A DNA stretch of 64,000 nt from Mortierella sp. BCC40632 (Eukaryota > Mortierellomycota > Mortierellomycetes > Mortierellales > Mortierellaceae): NCBI GenBank assembly GCA_011634665.1, contig WAEK01000021.1:43501-107500 (forward strand), given 5' to 3'. A program made the position numbers and the translations under genes. Below, piece after piece: positions 56,509 through 64,000 of the stretch. Positions within the stretch are counted from its first letter, which is position 1. Each line of letters opens with the position of its first letter. Under the pieces are notes generated by a model. The model was not told the DNA's origin, did no database searches, and saw nothing but the letters and a program-made list of their open reading frames with translations.

Positions 56509-59500
56509 ATGGGCGAGTCATCGGCCACGTCGAGCAATTATATCCGATTCACGGCACTCTCGGGGTCGAAATCGGAATCAGCACTTTGTTACCTCTTGGA
56601 GATTGATGAAGCCAAGATCTTGCTTGACTGTGGATGGAACGATGCATTTGACGTAGAAGATCTGAGGCAGCTCAAGAGGTAAAAAAAAAAAATACGAAAA
56701 GAAGAAGCAGGATCATCTCATTCTTTTCGCCACGCAGGAGCTGATGGCAAAGTACCAAAAAAGAAAGAAAGAAAGAAAGATGCTCACTCCGTCATTCCAT
56801 CAATCTCTTTTCTCCCGTCACTAGAGTGGCAAGAGATGTCGACGCTTGTCTACTCTCTCACGCCACCCTTCACCATCTAGGAGCACTCGCCTACTCACGA
56901 TCATACCTCGGACTCCGAGCTCGCACCTATGCCACCTTCCCCGTCATGGACATGGGCCGGTTACTCATGTATGATCTCTGGCAATCAAAACGGGCGACCG
57001 AGGACTTTAAGACATTCAACCTCGAAGACATTGATAACGCCTTTGAATCCATTACCTGTTTGAGATATCAACAACCCACAGAGTTGACGGGTAAATGCAA
57101 AGGCATCACCATCACTGCCTCTGCTGCTGGACATACTGTCGGTGGCACGGTTTGGAAAATTACAAAGGACACGGAAGCCATTTTGTATGCTGTCGATTAT
57201 AATCACCGAAAGGACAAGTAAGTCAATGTGCAGTTATTATATTTTTTTTCTTCTTGTCGCAAGTGTGAAAGAGATGAAATGAGAAGTAAACTTGGTTCTC
57301 ATGGCAAATATCTCATTTTATTTTATTTTATTTTTTTAAAAAAATAGGCATTTGGATGGCACAGTATTACTGCCGACAGAGGAAGGAAAACCACCTGAGC
57401 AATTCAAGTCAACCTCTCTGATGATCACAGACGCCTTTAATGCCGGTGAACGACAACCACCTCGATCCGCCCGTGATAGGGCATTGCTAGGTAAAACCAT
57501 CACCATTTATCTTTTTATATTCTTGTTCAAAGACTCTAGTAAACAGGAGACTGATTAGTCTATAAACACTATTTCTAGAATCTACAATTTCAACACTCAA
57601 GGATGGCGGTTCAGTCCTCCTTCCAACAGATTCCTCCACCAGAGTTCTCGAGTTGGCCTATATGCTGGATTCATACTGGATGACCCATCGACTACCTTAT
57701 CCTCTGATCCTTCTCACTCACTTTTCATACCGAACTGCACATTTTGCCACCTCCATGATGGAATGGATGGGTGACACGGTCCGAGCTCAATTGACCGAAA
57801 CTCGAGAAAATCCTTTCCAGTTCAAATACCTTCGATTGTGTCAACGACTCGCTGATCTGGATCGATTTCCAGGACCCAAAGTGATCTTGGCTTCCAACTT
57901 GTCCATGGAATGTGGCTTTGCGAGAGAAGTCTTTTTGAACTTGGAAGAAGGTCAATCAAATGCTGGAGCTTCCAGTGTTCCTTGGTCACAAAATCCCAAA
58001 AATACGCTGATCCTGACAGAAAGGGCTTTGCCAGGAGAGTTGGCACGATATCTCTATGATGAATGGAAGGATACTCTGACAAATGGAATGGGAGGTGAAT
58101 CCTCGGATTCTGGATCAAGGAAGAAATCTCTAGGAAGAGAGGTTGGTAGTGAAGTACAACTGGACCAGATCTTACGACTCAAGATGGACCGCAAAGTGTT
58201 GTTACAAGGTCAAGAGTTGGCGGATTATATGGCTGCTCAGGAAGCTCGACTTGAACGTGAGGCGGCAGATGCAGCGTTGATGGAACGGAACCGACGAGCG
58301 TTGATGGAAGAAGGAAACGACAGTGACAGTGACAGCGATTCAGATGATGATGACACAATGGACCATGTCGGAGGTGCAGGAGGCGCTACTGGAGGAGGCA
58401 GTGGGCGTACTCGATCGGGCGTAGACCATTTGACAGAAACTGATATCTTGTTGAGCAAGACGGGTGGTCACGATGTGTACATGAAAGATGCTACCAAGTC
58501 GGGAGGCTTCTTTAAGCAGACTCAATCCTACAGGATGTTTCCTTTTCAGGAGCGGAGGAGAAAGATTGATGATTATGGAGAGAGTATTGTTGTGGAGCAC
58601 TTTTTGAGTGCGTCAACCAGTGCGATGGCAGGAGGACCTGGTGGACGAGGACGACGACGTGGAACGGGAATTGATGGGGATGAAGATACCAACATGGACG
58701 ATGCTGATAATGACATGATGGTCGATGGTGGTCGCGAAAATGGAGGTGATCAGGATGGCAATGGTTCTGGAGGGAATGAGGGAGGCAAGGACATGGTGGA
58801 CGAAGACATGGTCCATCCCGAAGACAATCTTCCTTCCAAGTATGTGTCAACGGAAGAGGATGTGATTGTCCGGTGCAAGGTCCGATATGTGGATTTGGAA
58901 GGTCGTGCTGACGAGAGTGCCATGCAGTCTATTCTTCAGGCGCTCGCGCCCCGAAAGCTGGTGAGTTTTAATCATTATTATTTTTTAGGGCTATTGTTAT
59001 GATGCCCAAAGGTCTTGCAAGTTCTTTACTAATACTTGTTCTTTTCTTCTCTCTAGATTCTGGTTCATGGCACAGAGGAACAGACCGAGGACCTGTGCGA
59101 GACTTATTTGAACTTGACCGACATGACACGAGAGATCTATACTCCCTCTGTAGGCGAGGTGCTGAACGTATCCGAGATGACCAACATGTACAAGATCAAC
59201 CTGACAGATGCTCTATTGAGTTCGCTGAACTTTACACGGCTGGGAGAGTATGATCTTGCGTTTATGATTGGACAAGTTCAGATCCCCACGGGTTCCACAG
59301 CCCCTGTGCTAGGATTAATGCAGACACATGCCTTGCCCTCGGATGCACCTGGACAAACACAACAACAGGGACTGATCCAAGCAGGAGCAGGAGAGAGTAG
59401 TGTTGATCAACAACATCAACAAACGGCGGCCGTTCAGCTTTATCAGCAACAACAAAAGCAACTCGAGAGCGTGGCGATGACACGTCAACATCGACCAGTG

Positions 59501-59719
59501 TTTGTAGGAGATGTGATTCTGACGGAGCTTCGAGACCGTATTCTGAAGCCGGCAGGGATCCAAGCCGAGTTTATGGCGGGAGGTATTCTTGTGTGTAATG
59601 GAGTGGTAGGACTTCGAAAGAATCCATTGACGGGACAAATTTTGTTGGAGGGATCTCCGATGACAAAGGATTATTACCGTGTCCGCGAGCTGCTTTATGG
59701 ACAGTTTGCCATTTTGTAA
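56509..59719 (+). CDS. Cleavage and polyadenylation factor CPSF2/CFT2
   Basis: Exons 56509-56678, 56825-57217, 57348-57490, 57579-58960 and 59057-59719, phases consistent, 916 residues. Metallo-beta-lactamase fold plus beta-CASP and RMMBL domains: LLDCGWNDAF, SHATLHHLGALAYSRSYLG, AGHTVGGTVWKI, VDYNHRKDKHLDGT, DGGSVLLPTDSSTRVLEL, ILASNLSMECGFAR, RVKVRYVDLEGRADE-type RMMBL entry. The first HxHxDH zinc motif reads SHATLHH, lacking ligands, as in CPSF100, so it is expected to be the inactive partner of CPSF73/Ysh1. It acts in nuclear pre-mRNA 3'-end cleavage. An acidic Ser/Asp loop and a Gly/Asp-rich insertion lie around 58320-58840. A later Gln-rich stretch (59400-59460) precedes the C-terminal domain. 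Confidence 0.92.
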
Positions 59720-60155
59720 GATTAGAAAGGGTAAATAAAACATGTATAACTCTCTATGAAAAGAGACACGCAAAAAAAAAAAAAAAAAAAAAAAAGCGAG
59801 CGAGCGAGCTAGCAAGCAAGCTATAATGAGTTTGGATTACGAAACCATGGCTGGACATGGAGAGAATAGGAAAATATAAAAATGGACTCTTTTTTTTTCC
59901 CTTTCCTTGGGTCACATTGGTTAGAAATTGCACGCGTAAGGGCCTAATTAATCTCTTTCTCTTTCTCTTTGAGCATTCCATAATGATTTGCATATTTCTC
60001 TTGACCCCTTTGGACTTAGCTTGCTGCAAGGGGGGGGGACAGAGACGAGGAGAGTATAGAGAACAATTGAATTCCATCATATAAAAATAAAATAAACAAA
60101 GACAGATGTGCTTCAAGAGTCTAGAGTTGAAAGGAAAGGAAAAAGAAGGGAAGGG

Positions 60156-60190
<35 letters not shown>
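60156..60190. repeat. Poly-A tract, 35 bases
   Basis: Long A run on the plus strand between two convergent genes, followed by GAAAGAAAG sequence. Confidence 0.9.
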
Positions 60191-60192
<2 letters not shown>

Positions 60193-60309
60193 AAGAAAGA
60201 AGGAAAAAAAAAATGGAAAGGGGATGGAGGAGGAAAGGGTCTGGTTCCATTCTAGCTGAAGCGCAGACCTCCTTCAAGAGTTTAGAGTGAGGTGCGGGCT
60301 GTTTTGGGT

Positions 60310-60340
<31 letters not shown>

Positions 60341-60954
60341 CTTAGTAAGAATTTGGCCATTTCCTCGGTCGGTATCCAATCCCAGAGCACCAAAAAAAAA
60401 AAAAAAAAAAAAAAAAAAAAGCAATTTATCCTTCGATGGACGCTCTGGAAAAAAAAAAAAAACGGCCGAAGTATCCGGTAGCATTGAGAGACGCGTTAAA
60501 GGAGAGAGAGAGAGAGAGAACTCTATTAGGGTTAGCCTATACGTACCTTTGCTTGTAAAAGGAAAAACGCCCTTGGACTCAAAAGAAACTAAAGAGTGCA
60601 ATTTGAAAAGAGAGTGGGAGCCGGGTTTCTTTTCTTTCCTTTTCCATGATGTCGAGAGTTTCTTATCTCTTGGACTCGTCCTTCTTCTCTCTGTTCAAAA
60701 GTGCGCAGTCATTTATTCGGTCGCAGTTGAACAAATGGGGGGATGGAAAGAAGAGGAGGAGGAGGAGGAAGAATGACCATATCAGAAAAATAAAGGTATA
60801 TCCCTCCTTTGTCTCTCTTTCTCTTCCTCGGTGTTAGCAAACTACCTTTACAGTTGTTGTCGATCCGATCCTTTGACAAAGACACATCAAGGGTCTTGAG
60901 TCATATTCAAAGAATCATTTCAATGCACGAGCAAGGGCCACAGCTGTAACAAAT

Positions 60955-61045
60955 AACAACAACAACAACTGCAGCAACAACTGCAGCAACAACAACAACA
61001 ACAACAACAACAATAACTGCAGCAGCAACAGCAGCAGCAAAGAGC
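60955..61045. repeat. CAA/CTGCAG trinucleotide-type repeat
   Basis: Interspersed CAA and CTGCAG units, at least three CTGCAG sites within 90 bases. It is in an intergenic 3' region, so no Gln-rich protein is proposed from it. Confidence 0.8.
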
Positions 61046-61631
61046 TTCTTTGTAGGACAACAACAACAAGGACAAAAGGACCCTCTTTTTTCATTCTTTC
61101 TTTGCCGCGCCTCTTCCAACTGATCAGATAGCTCAAAGAGCCGATAAGGGTTTATTAGCACTTTTTTTTTTTTTTTTTATGGTGACGGCAGTAAAGAGAA
61201 GCATTGTAAGGGTGCTTCTTTGTTGTTGTTTAGATCGACGTGTGTGTCTGTTGTGTGTCTGTCTCTCTGTGTGTGTGTGTGTCCGTAGCTTGTGCCTGAA
61301 TATCCATTCTTTTTTGATCGCTCACGATCGCAACATTCCTGATCGCCATCATCATCGCCTTTTTTTATCAGTGATCTTTTTGTTCTTGTGCGTCCATGAC
61401 TTTTGACCCGAGTGATCGGTACAGTCGTCCATGCCTCTCTCTCTCTTTTTTTCTCTTTTTCTCTTCTCCACAATTTAATTTGTTAAAAGGTTCATCAAAA
61501 ACAGTATGGATTTTTCTTTTCTTTTCTTTCGTCGTTCGTTCGTTCGTTCTTTCTATTTACAAAAATATTTTTCTGTGCATCGTCTTTTCTCTCTCTCTCT
61601 CTCTCTCTTCTCTAAAAGACAAACTCATTTT

Positions 61632-64000
61632 CTACTCTACTTGCATCAAATGCGAAGAGGATACGGGTGATGAAAAGGGTGAAACACTAGTCGCCACCGC
61701 CGGTGGAGGCGAGGGCAGGACCAACGTCGGGATCAACGGTGGATGCAATCCAGAAGACAATCGTTGCTCATCCATAAACGGATCACTTGCTGCTGCTGAT
61801 TCTCCTCCTCCCCTTCGTACCGCCGCCTCAGTTTCTATCCGTCTACCCACCAACTCTCGCTCATGCGCGGTTGAGGCTTCCATGTCAAGCAAAGCATCGC
61901 CCGTTGAATCAAAGGTCTTGAACGGATCATTCGAGGAAGTCAGCGAAGGGATTGAGTTGGATCGACTCAGCATCGAGGATGGGTAATAATATTGTCCATC
62001 ATGATAGGATCGTCGGTACTGATGAGCATGTGAGCGGCGACTACGAGGGGGTTGATATGTATGTGGATGGAACATGGCTGATTGTCTTGGCCGATCTTCC
62101 CCATCGTCTCCTACGCGATGCTCCTGTCGGTACTCTTCCTCATACGAGTCGTATCCAGGATGGTAATGAGGATGAGGCGGATAAGGTGGGTAAGGATACG
62201 GTCCATGCGGTGGTGGTGCATTGTGGTAGTGCTCGCTCATCATTGAACAGGTACTGCATTCCCCAACACTCATGCCATCGTGTGAATGAGGACCTGGAGG
62301 TGGATAATGTCCATAGTACGCATGTCCATGAGGCAAATGGGGCGGTGGTTCCATCCGTGGATCAAAGCTCCGGAAGCTATGCGCTGCACAGCTTGAGCAG
62401 GAACAAGTCCTTGACATGGACCCTGTCAACGAGTGTCCATAGTATGATGATCCCGTATGGGTGAGTGACCATTGCGAATGATCGCTCTGACTCAAATCGG
62501 TTGTGTATCGGTACGCCCTGCGTTCCATACTAGTCGTTCCACTGCCTGTAACGCCCCGATCATGAGATCGACTACCCCATGCGGAGGAGGTGGTAAAGAG
62601 ACTTAGGATATCGGCCATTCTTGACTCTGAATCCCGAGATCCTTCCTCATCCTCCTCGTCCCGTCCAAACGAAGGTGTCCTGTCTCCACCGACGGGGACA
62701 CCACCCTTCCCTTGGTCATTGTCATTTCCATGTCCGTTGTAAAGAACACCTGCTGCATCCGAGTACGCATGTTGGAGCGATTGTCCTTCCTGAGCGAGTC
62801 GTTCTGCGCGTGCAGCCATAGAGGTGGCCCAGTAATCGCGAGCAATAGAGGATGCACGAGAATGTTTGGAAGACATGGAGTAGGTCGTCCGCGAGGAACC
62901 GTCAATGCTTCCAGATCCATGCGGATGATACAAAAGAGGTGACCGGGCTGTGGAGGAGGCACCACCCACACTCGAGTGCGTATCCGAAGCAATGGCTGCA
63001 GGAGGTGGGACCGAGATGGGGACAAGACTTGCTCTAAAATCAGCCAAGGCACGATTCGATCCAGTTCCTGAAGCAAGTGGCACAGGTGTATCCAACAAAC
63101 TCAACGGACTCGGTCCATGAGGAAATTCGGGAGCATTGGCTGCGGGGGTGCCTTGAGCACTTCCCGTAGTGTGGGCTGTGGTGTTTCGACGGGAGGCTGC
63201 AGCAGTCATGGCAGCCTTCTCGTCCATTGCACCGCCATTTCCAAAACCATGGTGAGAGTGGTGGGCTTGGTCATCCTCGTCCTCGTCTTCCATTTGGAAA
63301 AAGTATCCTTGAGCAGGTCGCCGATTGAGCCAAAAGCCCTTCTTGGTCTTTGTTTTCTTACTCTTGGGCACCATCCCTAGATGGCCAGCAGTGCCGTCCA
63401 TCTTTTCGTTAAAGTGGTCCATGGCCGAGATGGTGTTTCTTCGACGACGACCAAATCCTATGAAATGTCGACCATATCCTTCTGTGGGCCCCATTCGACG
63501 CTTCTGGTGTCGTCTCCGGATAAGAAGGACAGCGATTAGCATGACGGCCAATGCACATCCACCAATAGTCCCGAGAGCCGTTTCAATCGTCTTGGAGTGG
63601 TCGTGGTCCTCATCGCTGTCGTGGTTTTCATCTCCCATACCATGCCAAGGTGCGCCTACACAGGGGGTGGTCGAGGTTGTTGGGGTGGATGTGATGTTCG
63701 TTTGACTCGGAGACCCTGTAATTGCATTCCCACTTCCACCATACCCAAATGACGAAGAGTTGGGGTTCAGTGTAGGTGAAAGCATTGTAATCGGCGATCC
63801 TACCGAGTCGGTATAGCCACCACTACTTCTACTGTTGCTGCCGGTATTGGTAATGGGAGTGGGGACTGGGGTAGGGCCAGTGGTCTCCTTTGAGTCAGAC
63901 GCTGTCGTCTTTGTACTACTGCTGCCGCTCGTTTCGATCGCAGTAAAGACACCCCGGTCAGTAGAGTCTTCAGACTTTGTCTTTGTCTTTGTCTTTTCTG
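61632..64000 (-). CDS. Single-pass membrane protein, C-terminal part
   Basis: The open frame runs from the stop at 61632-61634 to the right edge without a break, so the N-terminus is missing (at least 789 residues present). The visible part has a Ser/Thr/Pro/Gly-rich extracellular stretch, then ETALGTIGGCALAVMLIAVLLI as a transmembrane helix followed by RRRHQKRR (stop-transfer, tail inside). The cytosolic tail is about 600 residues, low complexity, with Ser-rich parts, a SRTCSCSSCAAHSFRSF cysteine cluster, a His/Pro/Tyr-rich block (HGHAYYGHYPPPGPHSH region), and repeated SSMLSRSNSIPSL-type Ser motifs. It could be a kelch-type or wall-sensor-type surface protein, but the deciding domain is outside the window. 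Confidence 0.75.
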   Translation of the reverse strand, partial: EKTKTKTKSEDSTDRGVFTAIETSGSSSTKTTASDSKETTGPTPVPTPITNTGSNSRSSGGYTDSVGSPITMLSPTLNPNSSSFGYGGSGNAITGSPSQTNITSTPTTSTTPCVGAPWHGMGDENHDSDEDHDHSKTIETALGTIGGCALAVMLIAVLLIRRRHQKRRMGPTEGYGRHFIGFGRRRRNTISAMDHFNEKMDGTAGHLGMVPKSKKTKTKKGFWLNRRPAQGYFFQMEDEDEDDQAHHSHHGFGNGGAMDEKAAMTAAASRRNTTAHTTGSAQGTPAANAPEFPHGPSPLSLLDTPVPLASGTGSNRALADFRASLVPISVPPPAAIASDTHSSVGGASSTARSPLLYHPHGSGSIDGSSRTTYSMSSKHSRASSIARDYWATSMAARAERLAQEGQSLQHAYSDAAGVLYNGHGNDNDQGKGGVPVGGDRTPSFGRDEEDEEGSRDSESRMADILSLFTTSSAWGSRSHDRGVTGSGTTSMERRAYRYTTDLSQSDHSQWSLTHTGSSYYGHSLTGSMSRTCSCSSCAAHSFRSFDPRMEPPPHLPHGHAYYGHYPPPGPHSHDGMSVGECSTCSMMSEHYHNAPPPHGPYPYPPYPPHPHYHPGYDSYEEEYRQEHRVGDDGEDRPRQSAMFHPHTYQPPRSRRSHAHQYRRSYHDGQYYYPSSMLSRSNSIPSLTSSNDPFKTFDSTGDALLDMEASTAHERELVGRRIETEAAVRRGGGESAAASDPFMDEQRLSSGLHPPLIPTLVLPSPPPAVATSVSPFSSPVSSSHLMQVE

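Larger units (their letters stand above)
59720..61631. other. Convergent 3' intergenic, CFT2 to membrane protein
   Basis: 1.9 kb tail-to-tail spacer full of simple sequence: A runs (60156-60190; 60392-60420), CT (60311-60333), a CAA/CTGCAG trinucleotide block (60955-61045), T run and GT repeat (61163-61181; 61269-61281). AATAAA-like signals near 59733 could end CFT2. No gene supported. Confidence 0.6.

Noticed and set aside
60955..61045. Gln-rich coding repeat (CAA/CAG)
   Set aside because: No start codon or flanking frame supports coding; it is in a convergent 3' spacer.
1..64000. Bacterial (endosymbiont) or transposon DNA
   Set aside because: No operon-like intronless gene sets, Shine-Dalgarno-led genes, terminal repeats with a transposase, or reverse transcriptase motifs were seen.

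Overview
The window is nuclear DNA from a filamentous fungus, most likely an early-diverging lineage such as Mortierellomycotina. Nearly all genes carry short spliceosomal introns with GT...AG ends. Intergenic and intronic DNA is full of long A/T homopolymers and GA/CT microsatellites. The gene set mixes fungal items (ADP1-type ABC transporter, ERMES subunit MDM12) with animal-like genes that budding yeast lacks (HEATR6, TMEM223, ZFYVE19/ANCHR). The lineage is inference; no marker gene fixes the species. Exon coordinates were read by hand from splice motifs, frame continuity and remembered family sequences, so individual boundaries may be off by a few bases.

Layout. 1-2.9 kb: 3' part of a HEATR6-like HEAT-repeat gene (+). 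4.0-7.3 kb: an ADP1-like ABCG transporter with EGF-like repeats (+). 7.5-10.5 kb: three small secreted eight-cysteine proteins (-), two of them on a roughly 0.9-kb tandem duplication. 11.6 kb: tRNA-Pro(AGG) (-). 13.0-14.1 kb: a voltage-sensor-domain-only membrane protein (+). 14.5-16.8 kb: an unnamed conserved protein with a Ser/Thr/Lys-rich N-terminus (-). 18.9-21.2 kb: a TFIIIA-like zinc-finger protein (+). 21.5-23.0 kb: a ZFYVE19/ANCHR-like protein (-). 23.5-24.3 kb: a Rho GTPase with an enlarged insert (+).

25.1-37.2 kb: a tandem array, all on the minus strand, of four intact genes for secreted proteins whose predicted mature N-terminus is histidine (candidate copper 'histidine-brace', LPMO-like proteins), plus one decayed fifth copy at its left end. 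With the cysteine-rich cluster, this gives two separate tandem arrays of secreted proteins within 30 kb, and it is the most accessory-looking part of the window.

39-64 kb is housekeeping: MDM12 (+, ER-mitochondria tether), a TMEM223-like protein (-), UDP-glucose 4-epimerase (+), EXO70 (-, exocyst, with two unusual splice junctions), a WD40 protein (+), CPSF2/CFT2 (+, pre-mRNA 3' processing) and the C-terminal part of a single-pass membrane protein (-) that runs off the right edge. I found no transposon with coding capacity, no CRISPR array and no sign of bacterial DNA.
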